A DNA stretch of 64,000 bases from Elmis aenea (Eukaryota > Arthropoda > Insecta > Coleoptera > Elmidae), in contig OX393576.1 of NCBI GenBank assembly GCA_947652605.1, positions 17,820,575 through 17,884,574 of the forward strand. Direction: 5' to 3'. The notes beneath the pieces are model-generated. The model had not been told where the DNA came from. It saw only the letters and a list, made by a program, of their open reading frames with translations, and did no database searches. Of this stretch, positions 25,176 to 36,270 are shown piece by piece; position 1 is the stretch's first letter; every line of letters starts with the position of its first letter. Position numbers and translations under genes: made by a program.

Positions 25176-28057
25176 ATGGCAGATAAAACAACAAGGGACC
25201 TATTATTGTTATGGGGATTGGAAGATCTCATAACAATCTTTGAAAGTAAGTTTTTAAATTAGTCGTAATAACGTAATATACTGTGTGAAGTCGGTATTGC
25301 ATGTGTCTTAATAAAAGTGTTAATAACAATAATTGATACGAAATTGTAAGAATGTATAATAATACAAATTTGCAAGATGCAAATTAATCGAATTATTTTA
25401 ATAAATTAGGGGGTTGCCATACGTTCCGTTTTTGGCGGGACTGTACCGAGTTGAAGTTCCGCAAGGTTCCGCAATGTTCGCGGCGTTAATGACGATTTTA
25501 AAGTATTACCCAAAATGGGTAGTTTTTTTTTCTAAATTTAAAAGTTCAGGTAATTTAGTAAAATTATGTAAAAATGTATTTTCCCGCCTCATTCGAATGC
25601 AACTTCAGTTAGAATATTTAGTATCATGTTTAATTTATGGAGAGAAAAACGAAGTCGACTTTCCTTAAAAACTGTGGAAGCTGAATGAATGACAACATTT
25701 AATATTAATATATGACTTATCAACTATTTAAAACAAGAAGAAAAACTTCTTTAACAAATTAAAGGAAGTGACAAATATCTTTACGTTTAAGATCTATATA
25801 ATATGTAACATGCAAGCCGAGGACCTTTTTTTTAAATTTTCTTAGTTCCTGTCAGCCTATGATTCAATATCCCCGATAAAAAAAAATAAAAGGCGAGGAT
25901 CTTTTTTTATAAGTCACTATGGCAACCCTACTAATAATTCTGATTGTCAGACCACTGTGGTCAGACATTCGGATATAATTATAGTTTGCTTTTGCTTGTA
26001 TATTAAACAATGTAATATTGCAAAAAAAATCTGCCAACAGAACATGATATAAATCAAGAAGCGTTACTGGAAATAGACAGAGAATTTGCGACCGAACTGA
26101 TTGAGTCAATTGGAAAGAGAGCTATTTTTCTAAAGAGACAGAGGGAATGGAAGGAAAATACGAGGGTGATGCAAAATCTGATGGTAAAAATTATATAGGT
26201 ACATATTCTTCCACCACCGGTACTATATATTGCCCTTTTTAGCCAGTTGATATCTGTGATAATCAGTCTACAAATTCTACATCATTGTCGTCATCTACAC
26301 CGTCATCAGAGTTAGAGTTTCTCACTAGTTCACCGGTACATCTAGAAAATGAGGCAAATTTCACTGAAGTGGGATCTTTTGTATCGTTTTCTCCGATCAA
26401 TCCACAACCAAAATCTGATGTTTCGATACTCCAACTGAGTGCGTCGTTACTTTCTCCTACAAAAAGACGATGTATATTCAATGTCAAACAGTTATTAGAG
26501 AATGACTGTGCTGGGCAGCATATTTTACAGTGCACAAAATCTGGTTTAATTAAACCAGAGTTTCGAAAAGAATTAGTGTCTATAATAGTAAAAGATGCAC
26601 TGGCTTCGGGAAGGTATGTTTGCAATTTACGTTATATTTATTAAAATTGAATTTTTCAATTTTCTTTAAGAACACTCACAAATGACAACTTTAAAGACTT
26701 GGCTGAACAAGTTGTCAGCTTATTTCCGAAAGAAACTGTTGGAACTTATTATGTCCCACCATCACGTATCAACCATAGATACATTAATGCGACAGGAAAA
26801 TTACCTGATAAATTTCGAAACATGAAAACGAAACTGGGTATGCGGAAAAAAAAAAAAGAAACTGTTGTTCACAGTGAAGAAACTGTAACATCACCAGGTA
26901 TATAATTTTTCTTTTTTAAATTTTTTTATCTTATTAGGTTTTTTTATGTGTTAGACACTGAATTAAATAGCCATCAAGAATGGTTGAAAAACAATTCAGA
27001 ACCATATTCGCTGGTGCTGATAAAATGGAAAATGTCATATGATTTGAGACAAAGAAATAATAGCGAACTACTGGACGATTTTCTTTTCGAGTGGCCAATT
27101 CTTAAAAAATCATTCGGACATTTACTGGTAAGCAACTATCACTTATTCGATATGATTGTTATATTTTATTGTTAATTTTTGTACCAGATCGAGGCAGATT
27201 TTGCTCAAATGTTCCCAAAAAAAGAAATGGCTTTGTATAATAATTTTGATACTTTTTATACCAAATTAACATCAAAAAGGACAATAACAGATAAGAGTGG
27301 GCTAGAGTATAAAAGTATTATTGACTCAGATGATAATATTACAGAAGGTACGTTCCTTCCTTATTATTCTTTTATTGGTGTTTATTGGTATTTATTTTAC
27401 TTTGAAGATTCATCAAACCTTCTTAAAGCAGTACTCCTATCATTTATTTTACCTCCGGTCAGAAGATTTTCAAACCAGGAAGCGATAACTTGTAAACCAT
27501 CGATTATTGAATGTCTCGAGAGTATGATACTTCATATTAAGGTAATTTGTATTGTTATACAGTCTTACTTCAAAAATAATAGTACAAAAATTTAGATATT
27601 TATAAAACACAAAAATTTTGCAAGACAGTGTAAGAATAAAAGAAAAGAAAAACATGTTTATAAATATTTTGTCTATTTTACTGTATTTTCTATACTTCAG
27701 ATTCCTGCCGACATATCCAGGATCATAAATATACGGAGAGAGGAACATAAAAGACAGAAAACAAGATTGCAACCATTCATTGTGGTAGTTGGCCCAACAT
27801 TTACCACAACAGAAGATTATTACGTGTGCATCGATAACATTCGGTATAAACTTGAATCGTTCTTGAAATGTTTAGATGTTTGTTTTAAGTCATTCCATGT
27901 GTTGGATACACACTATCCGAAACCCAGCGAGCACATTTGGATGCTTCTAGAAAAAGCAGTATATAATCTAGAAGCAGAAGAGAGAAATCCAAAACGAACA
28001 GGTGGAGGACGAAAAATTCCACAAGTTGAAACAATTTTGGCGGAATTGAAAGAATAA
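25176..28057 (+). CDS. CACTA element gene 1: SAM-like domain protein, 8 exons
   Basis: Accessory protein of the transposon; its function is not established. Exons: 25176-25245, 26041-26183, 26243-26613, 26671-26897, 26955-27127, 27188-27347, 27408-27541 and 27701-28057. Every intron starts GT and ends AG, and all phases match, giving 1635 nt (544 residues) without a stop. Residues 1 to about 68 resemble a sterile alpha motif: MADKTTRDLLLLWGLEDLI, then FEKHDINQEALLEI. Next come a Ser/Thr-rich acidic stretch (about 72-150) and a block with LIKPEFRKELVSIIV, DLAEQVVSLFPKE and TYYVPPSRI. This resembles proteins annotated in fish and insects as SAMD3-like, which I recall as occurring beside the gene-2 type; that is from memory. 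A basic run, GMRKKKKETV, occurs near residue 249. The ATG at 25176 is chosen because it opens the SAM-like segment. The stop is 24 nt before gene 2. Confidence 0.8.
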
Positions 28058-28081
28058 TGAGGTGCAATAATATTAGTTAAC

Positions 28082-30490
28082 ATGAATCATTATAAATGTC
28101 CAACGTGCAAGCAAAATTTTGAAAACCAAAAATCTTTTTTCATTCATTTGAAATATTTTCATGGATATGAAAATTTTTTTAAATGTTGTCAAAATAACTG
28201 TGGTAGAACTTTTCAAAATAGATATAAATTTCAAAATCACATTTTGCAAAAACATCCTGTAGCAGATTTAGATTCCGGTACGCCATGTAACTTATTCGTG
28301 CAAGAAAATTGTACTTCCATTAATCACGTGTATTGCGAAAGTAGTGACGATAAAAGTATTGTAGAAGTTGAAAACGATGATACTCTTATTACTAAAGAAA
28401 TGTTTGCAGATTTCATGTCTACAGCAGCTTTACAACTCGCTTGTAAATTGTATAGTAACTTTTCACTTCCAAGAAATATCGTACAAACGATAATTACAGA
28501 CGTAAACGAAATGTATAAAGATGCTACTGGTATTTTGGTAAAATATGTTAATTCTTCTTCTGTTAATCGGGAATTTGAAGAAATTGCAGAAATTTTGTCA
28601 AATCCATTTAAAAATTTAGAGACTGAATACAAACGTTTCAAGTATTTGGAAAATTCGCCTTTGTTTGTTAAACCAAAAACCTTACTAATAGGTGAGGAAT
28701 TAACTAATAAACAAATTGGGTCTAGAGTTACTTTAGATTACAGTAACTGTACTGGCCAATATGTGTCTTTACCTAAAATGTTAAAATGTTTTTTAGAGAC
28801 AAACAATGTGTATGCAGTAATTTCAAATTATTTGCAAGAATTAGAAAACCAAGATCTAATTATAAATATAACTCACGGGACTTTATGGAAAAGTATTCTG
28901 AATATGTTTAATAATAAAATTGTTCTTCCCTTATTTATTTATAGTGACGATTTTGAAATTAATAATCCACTTGGTAGTCACGCAGGAAAACAAAAATTAA
29001 CAGCCATTTATTGCAGTCTCCCTTGTTTGCCACCAGAATTTAATTCATTTTTAGAAAATATATTTTTAATTCAACTTCATAATAGTAATATTAGAAAAAC
29101 ATTTTCAAATCGAGATATATATAAAGAACTCATTGATGATTTAATTTTTTTAGAAACAGAAGGAATTCTTGTAAATGTTGACAATCGAGAAATAAAAGTA
29201 TATTTTGTCTTGGTATTGATGTTGGGGGATAATTTAGGATTAAATCAAATATTAGGATATAGTGAAAGCTTTAATGCAAATTTTTTCTGTCGATTTTGTC
29301 GCAATTCAAAACTTGAAACAAAAGACCAAATTTACGAAAATACTGCTTTCATACGGAATGTTCAGAATTATTCCGAAGATTTAGCTAATTTTGAGACAGG
29401 CGTTAAAGAAGAATGTATCTGGAATAGAATTCCCACTTTTCACGTAACCATTAACTGTTCATGTGACATCATGCATGATTTACTGGAAGGAGTATGCCGT
29501 TATGAAATTGGAAAAATTATTAATTACTACATATGTGCAAGAAAATTGTTTACTTTGGACACTCTAAATAATAGAATAAAATTTTTCAATTTTAATGCTT
29601 TCCGAAACAAGGTACCTGAAATTCCTAAAAGTCAAGTTCTTAATAAACTCATTATATTATCAGCATCAGAAATGAAAACATTATTAGAAATATTTGCATT
29701 CTTAATTGGAGATTTTGTTCCGGAAGGAGATCGTGTATGGGACTTATACTTGTTATTACGTCATTTGTTTACTATTATAACTTCTAAATTTACAAGCAAT
29801 TCTTATGCAGAATTATTAAAAACAATCATATCAGAGCACCATGCCCTCTACATTCAATTGTTTGGTGATTTAAAACCAAAACATCATTTCATGTTGCACT
29901 ACCCACGATTGTTATTATCTGCTGGTCCCCTTCCATACTTATCATCGATGCGCTACGAAGCTAAACATAAAGATCTTAAAGCGAATGCTCGTGCAGTCAA
30001 ATCAAGAACTAATATTGCTTACACATTGATACTTAAATCTCAAATTTCTATTTTTACTAAAATTTTTGCTAACAAAGCACTTGACAAAAACATATATATT
30101 GGCTCTATAAAAAATTGTAATCTGAATTCGGAATTATTGAAATTAAAAATAAACATACCTCAGGACATTGTGATTAATCTCAACAGTGTTAAGTGGATTC
30201 AAGTATTTGGAACTAGATACAAGGCAGGCACTGTCGTAAATCGGAATTTCATTGACGATTCTTATATTTTTAGTTGTATTGTTCATACTTTGGTAGATGT
30301 TAATATGGATAAGTATTATTTTATTGTTAGAGACTACATAGTTGTTCAGATAATAGAGCATTTATATGCTTATGAGCTTTGTTTAACAGATAATTATCAT
30401 TTTATTGAACACAATTCTATAAATGATTACAAGCCGTGTCACATTTCTATTCTTAGTGATGGAAAGACCTACACACCATTAAGACTGTAA
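28082..30490 (+). CDS. CACTA element gene 2: C2H2 zinc-finger transposase-like protein
   Basis: Likely transposase, 802 residues in one exon with no stop. The N-terminus has two C2H2 fingers: C6/C9/H22/H27, and a second from about C36 to H58 with a C-x4-C spacing; these may bind the element's ends. The central part carries motifs of the animal EnSpm-type transposase family: SDDFEINNPLG (288-298), LGDNLG (381-386), the FCRFC knuckle (402-406), MHDLLEGV (464-471), KHHFMLHYPRL (600-610) and MRYEAKH (623-629). D289/D290, D383 and E626 are candidate DDE residues; that is inference from conservation in memory. The C-terminus (about 660-802) has no recognised domain. An AATAAA signal directly follows the stop (30491). 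Start: the ATG at 28082 precedes the first finger by five residues. An upstream ATTAG could serve as splice acceptor for a separate mRNA. Confidence 0.88.
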   Translation: MNHYKCPTCKQNFENQKSFFIHLKYFHGYENFFKCCQNNCGRTFQNRYKFQNHILQKHPVADLDSGTPCNLFVQENCTSINHVYCESSDDKSIVEVENDDTLITKEMFADFMSTAALQLACKLYSNFSLPRNIVQTIITDVNEMYKDATGILVKYVNSSSVNREFEEIAEILSNPFKNLETEYKRFKYLENSPLFVKPKTLLIGEELTNKQIGSRVTLDYSNCTGQYVSLPKMLKCFLETNNVYAVISNYLQELENQDLIINITHGTLWKSILNMFNNKIVLPLFIYSDDFEINNPLGSHAGKQKLTAIYCSLPCLPPEFNSFLENIFLIQLHNSNIRKTFSNRDIYKELIDDLIFLETEGILVNVDNREIKVYFVLVLMLGDNLGLNQILGYSESFNANFFCRFCRNSKLETKDQIYENTAFIRNVQNYSEDLANFETGVKEECIWNRIPTFHVTINCSCDIMHDLLEGVCRYEIGKIINYYICARKLFTLDTLNNRIKFFNFNAFRNKVPEIPKSQVLNKLIILSASEMKTLLEIFAFLIGDFVPEGDRVWDLYLLLRHLFTIITSKFTSNSYAELLKTIISEHHALYIQLFGDLKPKHHFMLHYPRLLLSAGPLPYLSSMRYEAKHKDLKANARAVKSRTNIAYTLILKSQISIFTKIFANKALDKNIYIGSIKNCNLNSELLKLKINIPQDIVINLNSVKWIQVFGTRYKAGTVVNRNFIDDSYIFSCIVHTLVDVNMDKYYFIVRDYIVVQIIEHLYAYELCLTDNYHFIEHNSINDYKPCHISILSDGKTYTPLRL

Positions 30491-31339
30491 AATAAATCTA
30501 ATTATCCTAATATTGTAAAAATTAAATTCGTGATTAGTTTTGAGTACATGATGTTTTAATTTTATTTGAATAGCATTGAAAGTGAAATAATTTTTAAAAA
30601 CTAAATTAATATCATATTGCTTTAAAGTAGCAGCTACTTTTTCAGATAGTAAAATTATCGATCGTTCAATGTTTTTTATTGTTTATTTTTTGGTGATGTG
30701 GGTGATGTAAATAAAAATTTATTAATCGATTTGATTTGCTGTTTTTTCTGTACCAATTAGTGTATAGAGAACCATTCCCATTATCCGTTTCCCTCAAATT
30801 GTTCAAAAATATATGTTTTGAAACAAAATATTGTTTTCTTAAATTTAAGAGTAAATACATTTTGAAATAAAAAAAGGTACATTTTAATTCAATGCTTATT
30901 AATTTTCTTTCGAAACTACATCATTTTAAATTGAAACAATATGGTATTGAAAACAATACAAACAAGTTTTAATTTAACATTGCGCAGTTTTATTTTAAAA
31001 CTATCTCAAGTTTAAATTAATACTGTGATGCATTGAATTTAAACTGCAAAATCAAAACATTTTGCAGTTTAGAATTAAAACTGCCTCCTTTTGGGCGTAT
31101 TGGAAACTGCATTCCTTTTGAATGAATACAAATTTGCATTAAATGAAGAGGAGTTTTCTCTGAGTGTAGTATAGTATAAAACAGACTTAAGTGTGAAGAG
31201 ACGGAGAAATTTTGAAACACATTTTTTTCGCACATACATTTTTAATATCAGTAACGCAGTGACATACAAAGAATTCCCTAAAAAAATCGGTTTTAAATTT
31301 CTTAGTCAAAGGCGCAGTTAATTCAAAGCGATTCCCCTT

Positions 31340-31465
31340 AATTTGTTATTTCTAAATCAATTTTTAATACAAAATAGAGATTCTCAGCTGTTGTAGTTCC
31401 TTTCATCCTTACCAAATCTAATAATTCTTCAGTAACATTTAACTTTATATCTACTCCAAGAAAAA
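31340..31465 (-). pseudogene. hAT transposase relic (GTF2I-repeat/ZBED-like type)
   Basis: On the reverse strand this segment reads through NVTEELLDLVRMKGTTTAEN followed by LYFVLKIDLEI. It closely resembles the EELLDLVxMKGTT segment of hAT transposases annotated as GTF2IRD2- or ZBED-like. It is about 40 codons long, ends at a stop, and has no flanking coding sequence that I can follow, so it is a relic. It lies in the right arm of the hAT element at 24102-32103 and was probably part of its gene. Confidence 0.65.
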
Positions 31466-32280
31466 AAAATTACAAGTTGGCAGTATTAGATACATCCGTT
31501 GATTAATCAAGACAAAGAAAATAAGATACAAAGTGATTAGCAGTATATTTAAGAGTTAATATTTAGTTTTCTACCATATCATCAATATATCATTCCACAG
31601 TAAATCTAAATAAAATAATATTAGAGAAAACCTTTTTTTAAGGGCAAATAAAGTTCACAACCATGTTAATACATTATATTATTAAACTACAATCAGAGAT
31701 TTGTTTCAGACGGGTAGCTAAAATATTAAAAATTTCTTAACTTGCTATTGTTGTTAAGTTTTGTTGTTTATACGCATTTTTGAATAAGTTTTGTTGTCCC
31801 GCTAAGTTCTCTTTCATTTACATTATTCTTTCTCTTCTTAAATGACCTGTTAATTTCTTCTATTTTTTTTAGCACTTTTAACATGTAATGACACTTAAAA
31901 CTGTGTATGACGGCTTAAATTGTCGATTCACGTAACAAACTCAAAATGTCCGAAAAAATGACTTATACCCTTTCTGCAATCAGCGATTCTAATGTTATAC
32001 TCTTTAAAAATAGCAACGCTTATAATATACAACTACTAGTCCGCAGGACGCATAAAAATGTTAGAGGGGCCGCATGCGGTCCTCGGGCCGCAGGTTGCAC
32101 TGGCTTTACACTCAAAAATAACTGAGAAAACTGAGGTGTTTGGGTAATATCTATAGATGTTATTGTATTACAAACTAAAAGTAAGAGATTTAAAAAATAA
32201 TATTAATATTAAACCCATTATAATAGTTCTTTATGTATCAAGGCCAAAAAGTACGTTTTGGCCGAGGTGCATATTAAATT

Positions 32281-32572
32281 TTTTGTGCGATCGAATTAAA
32301 AACAACTTAAATTTTTAGTAATTTTCAAAATTATAGGTTAGTAACTACGTGACATTCTGTCACTGACAGATGACGGCGTATGTACTGCATTACCGGCCCT
32401 CTCCTTAGCAACGGCCGTAAAAGTTGCTTTTTCGGCCGTTGCTAAGGGTAACGGCCTGAAAAGTAACTTTTACGGCCGTTGCTAAGGATAGGGTCGGTAA
32501 TGCAGTACTTTATGGTTGCTAACGCGTCCGTCAAACAGCTGTTTCTAGTACGATCGCACAAAAATACTTTTT
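32281..32572. mobile_element. CpG-rich snapback MITE
   Basis: The outer inverted ends are TTTTTGTGCGATCG (about 32279) and its complement CGATCGCACAAAAA near 32552. The core folds on itself: GTACTGCATTACCGGCCCT and TTAGCAACGGCCGTAAAAG are each matched in inverse by TTTTACGGCCGTTGCTAA and the GGTCGGTAATGCAGTAC segment up to 32507. The stem is about 50 bp with a few mismatches, and CGGCCGTTGCTAAGG recurs a third time inside. No protein is encoded. I could not settle the target duplication or superfamily. Confidence 0.6.
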
Positions 32573-34217
32573 TAATGAAGTTTTTAAAGCAATGACAATT
32601 TAGTGAGTACAGTGGCATTCTTTCACACTTTTGCAACAGCCTGTAATGATTTTGTGGATACCCACAAAAGGTTTTGGTAACCCCCAAGAGTTCATACTGA
32701 GACACGCCGATGTGATCTCATGGAGTATGTAAACAAAAAAATTGAGCGTGTCAGCAAAGACCTCTTAACAGAAAAGCACTTTGTCCCTCAAAAAGTACTT
32801 CGCAACTCTTACCGTTACGACAAACCAGACAGAGACGTAGAAAAAAATATGTTTTAGTTTGGTTGGAGATTCATCTCATAACAAAATTAATTATCCCTCT
32901 ATGTATAATTAATGACTGTGATTTATATTAAAGTGACACATAAGGACCTGTAAAGGTTAGGCTATCATCAAACGATCCGCTAAACTTTACCTTTTAAAAG
33001 AATTTAAATAAAATATAGTTGCGCCTTATTTGCTGAAAATGGTACAGAATGACATGAATCAGGATGCAAATCAAAATAGTTTTTACGGCTATTTGGAAAC
33101 AGGTTTGGAAAATTGGTTCGTCTAATATTCTAACTAAATCAGTATTTATTTAAAGACTACCACGACAAAATATGCTTGTACAGTTTAGAATTAAACATAA
33201 AGTAAAAACAAAAAATGTCAACTGGTTCTTGATAAATCGTACAACCGATTAAGCCTGTTGAGGCATAAATATTGGGACTAATGACTGCAACCCTGTGATT
33301 TTTATTAAAATTAGTAGGAAGTGTTTTGAAAAAGCAACAGTTTTCATTTTTCTTATACTACAAACGCGTCTAATGTTGTACATATTTTTATATTAATAAT
33401 AAAAGTCTCAAGTCTTGTTCTAGTAAATTATTAAAAGCAGATTATATCAATGTTCCATGATAATCAAGCGTCAGCTAACAAATATATTGTCTTTTAGTAG
33501 TGATTGATTGATTTACAACGTGAACTAGAAACTGTAACTACCTCAATTTAATTCTCTATAAATCGTAGATCCTTATCTACATAATGTATCGCATAACAAT
33601 TTCTACAACATGTTTCTTATAAACGTATCAAGAGTGCAATAAAACTAAAATAATAATGTTTACGAAAATTACGTGTAATTCTGTTTTTATGAATTAATTC
33701 TCAATAATGCACACCGGTTCTGTTAATAGTGTTACGTTAAAACCATCTGTTCAACCCTAACACCCCTTAATTCTACATTTACAACCACCCTAATGTGTTC
33801 GAAATAGACAACTACTAACGATTTCATAATAATTGTTTTATCGTGTCGTAACCATATTTAATTCAAAATAAATTTTGTTTCAAATGTTCTTCAAATTTTA
33901 TGCGATATTTTTCTGTCGTTAAATATTTTATTGATAGTTTAGTACAGTGAAACTTTTTTTATAAATGTTTATTTGTTGTTATCTAGAACAGCGTTTCTCA
34001 ACCTTTAAACACGCGACCCAAATAATTTTCTAGAAATGAGAGTATGACCGGCTAGAAAATGTTTGAAAAAAACATTTTAAAGCATTTTTAAACAGAAATT
34101 TAAATTTTATTTTTCTTTGTGTTTTTATCAAAACAGTTCCGTTTCGCTACCCAATAAAAATTCAACTTGCATGAGTGAAGATTTGTCAAACATAGATTAT
34201 TTGCAATGCACGAGTTA
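32573..34217. other. Intron 1, no gene; one hAT-end relic
   Basis: Largely AT-rich filler. At 33989-34020 CAGCGTTTCTCAACCTTT followed by CGCGACCC matches the common hAT terminus CAGNGGTTCTCAACC. No opposite end was found, so this is at most a truncated relic. Nothing else is recognised. Confidence 0.4.
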
Positions 34218-34690
34218 TATTTTGTCAGAAAATTTCCTTCACCTAACCTACCTGTCAAATGAAATGTATGTTATGTAAAATTTTACAAGTACTGTCAGAG
34301 TGGTGCGTCAGGGTGTGATTTAATCTATATTAAAATAACGCTACTGGTCGCCGGAATTCGTCAAAAAATTATCAAAGCCAAAATATTTAATTCCCTCACC
34401 AAATTTATATTTTCGACCAATCACAAACTCAGATTTCTTAGAAACGACCAAAATCTGTTAATTGCGAAAAGCATATTATCAGTGTATGATTATGTTTATT
34501 GGTCGTTTCTAGGAAATCTGAGTTTGTTATTGGTCGAAAACGCAAATTTGACAGGAGAATCAACATCTCACAGGGGAATGTAAAATTATTACCGTGTAAT
34601 AATGCTCCTATTGGTCGTCTTTAGAAGATTTAAGATTAGTGATTGGTTGAAAAGGCAAATTTGAGAGGTGAAGGAAATTTTCGACCTTAT
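34218..34690. repeat. Nested inverted-repeat cluster
   Basis: A 42-bp inverted pair lies at 34402-34444 and 34499-34541, with arms reading TTTTCGACCAATCACAAACT and onward to TTAGAAACGACCAA. A third, direct copy starts at 34611 with TTGGTCGTCTTTAGAAGATT. Around these, GAAAATTTCCTTCACC near 34228 is inverted at 34665-34683 (GGTGAAGGAAATTTTC). The layout fits a MITE with nested palindromes. No coding content. Confidence 0.5.
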
Positions 34691-36270
34691 AAGGCTGCCA
34701 AAACCATTGAAGAAATAAAAAAAAAGTTTCAGTTTGACCTTTTACCTCAGCCAGTATATAAGTGTAGATCTTGCTCCCTCCAGACTTCATCTTTTTGAAC
34801 CCCTTAAAAAAATTTTAGTAGGCAAAAAGTTTTAGTCAAATAATAAAGCTATTGAAGCTGTTTTGGACTTTTTCCAGTAAGGAATGAGAAAGCTTTCCGA
34901 TCGGTCGCGCAAGATTATCCAGATGCAGGAGGGCTACATTGAGTGATAATATTATTTTATACGTTCAGCAGTGTTGTATATGTTTCTGTTAACAAATTTT
35001 TTGTTAAAGTTGAATACTCTTTGAAATCTTTAAATTTATCGTAGCTGATGCTACCCAACAATATATTTGCCTATTAATTTTAAGTATAAAAGCAGCAACA
35101 ATCGACGTCTCGAGACTGACATCTACATTTAAACGTAATTAATTGAATTACCTCATTATTACCAACTGAATTTTAATTTAAGTATGTATTTGCATGTTTT
35201 CACCAAGTTCCTTAGCTGGAGAATTATGCCATTCCTATTTATACCCAGCAATTTATCGCTTTTGAAAGCTACCGATGTAGGTGTAAATTGTGGAGTTAAT
35301 ATTAATTTTTCATTACATAAGTTTGTACGATTAACGGCCGTTTACGAAGCGCAACAACAAATCTATCGAGTAGACGTAGGTAAATATGGTCCTCGATATA
35401 GAAACATATTTCACGCGTAAGAACTATGTAACTAATCCATACATTCACCGCCGTAAAGTAACCTTTCCGTACAGAAATTCCATGATACAAAACGGGTATG
35501 GTACAATTGAAATTAATTACCGTTTCATATATCTTCACCTTGTTGTTGCTGTCAGAGAGTTAGAGAGGTACTTTTCCTTGTAAAAAAAGAGAGGGTTTGA
35601 CGAATCGTCCTGCATGAAATGTTTAAAGCGTATGCAGTTTTGATGTTATTCGCAAGTTATTTATTCATATGTTAATTGAATATTAAAGACTATGTCTTTT
35701 TATTGTTAGGAACAGTGTGATATTTATCATGAGTGATATGTTTGATTGATAGACTTGTCTGTCTAACTTGTGTTCTGTAGACGATCCGCCTGCAAAGCAG
35801 TAGTCGATTCTAACGGACGCCCATAACTATGGTGCGATAATTTGTTTCACTACAGCTGCCGATTGATCGATGGGATTATCGTTTTAATTACAAATATTCA
35901 TGAATAGACTGCACGGTATTTAGCGTATGGTATCGGTTCGTACAAGCGAGATTGTTTTATATTAATGTTGTGCGTATCGGTAGCAGTTGTTTTAGATTTA
36001 AAATGTAATGTAGCAAACAGTAGCACTTTGTACGTCAAGTATTTAATAACATATATTTTTCATTGTTCATTTGCTTAATTATTCACATGTAACTATCTGA
36101 CATAATACGAGACAAAACGTCATAAAATTAAAAAAAAAAACTATTAGAGCATAAGGTAATATACTCGTTAAGTACATTCCTACAAAACTTTTAAAATTTA
36201 CAAAAAAAAGTCACATTTTTTTGAAAGTGTAAACAGGTTCTACGACAAAAACGTTTAAAAACCGTTTATA
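34691..36270. other. Intron 1 with one candidate regulatory island
   Basis: Mixed AT-rich DNA. The segment 35180-35580 is somewhat more complex and carries short overlapping frames on both strands (up to 78 codons) without domains. I do not call it coding. The 35750-35960 island is listed separately. Confidence 0.4.
35750..35960. promoter_or_regulatory. GC-richer island with a Hox-Exd type site
   Basis: Non-repetitive patch containing GATTGATCGATGGGATTA at 35861-35878. Inside it TGATCGATGG fits the TGATNNATNN form of Hox-Extradenticle sites, and GGGATTA fits a Bicoid/Otx-type core. TTTTAATTAC and ATTCATGAAT follow within 30 bp. It has no coding frame and no repeat partner in the window. Role as an intronic enhancer, possibly autoregulatory, is inference. 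Confidence 0.3.

Larger units (their letters stand above)
24729..31166 (+). mobile_element. CACTA/EnSpm-type transposon, two intact genes (6.4 kb)
   Basis: The left end reads CACTGAGAAAAATAAAA and the right end is the complement of CACTCAGAGAAAACTCC, a CACTA-like terminus. TA is present outside both ends (24727-24728, 31167-31168), consistent with the 2-3 bp duplications of the CMC (CACTA-Mirage-Chapaev) group. About 270-300 bp at each end is filled with degenerate TTTTGAATT and AATTAAAAC motifs in both orientations, the usual binding-site array of CACTA elements. Two + strand genes lie inside: a spliced SAM-like gene (25176-28057) and an 802-codon C2H2/transposase-like gene (28082-30490). 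Both reading frames are unbroken, which suggests recent arrival and possible current competence. It inserted into an older hAT within Scr intron 1. Confidence 0.85.
24102..32103. mobile_element. hAT transposon split by a CACTA insertion
   Basis: The left end is CAGGCCCTTGCAACCTTTT and the right end the complement of CCAGTGCAACCTGCGGCCC. The 8-bp flank CTTTACAC is identical at 24094-24101 and 32104-32111, 8 kb apart. Both arms carry GGGCCGCA-type motifs (24170, 32070-32090). Removing the CACTA element leaves about 1.56 kb of hAT DNA. The right arm contains a reverse-strand relic of a GTF2I-repeat/ZBED-like hAT transposase (31340-31465), which supports the assignment. A smaller element seems to sit inside the left arm, with inverted CGTTTAAGAAAATCGTA ends near 24227 and 24705-24720. 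The hAT is old and inactive. Confidence 0.7.

Noticed and set aside
25414..25668. 84-codon frame upstream of the CACTA transposase gene
   Set aside because: It lies within intron 1 of the reconstructed SAM-like gene and has no domain.
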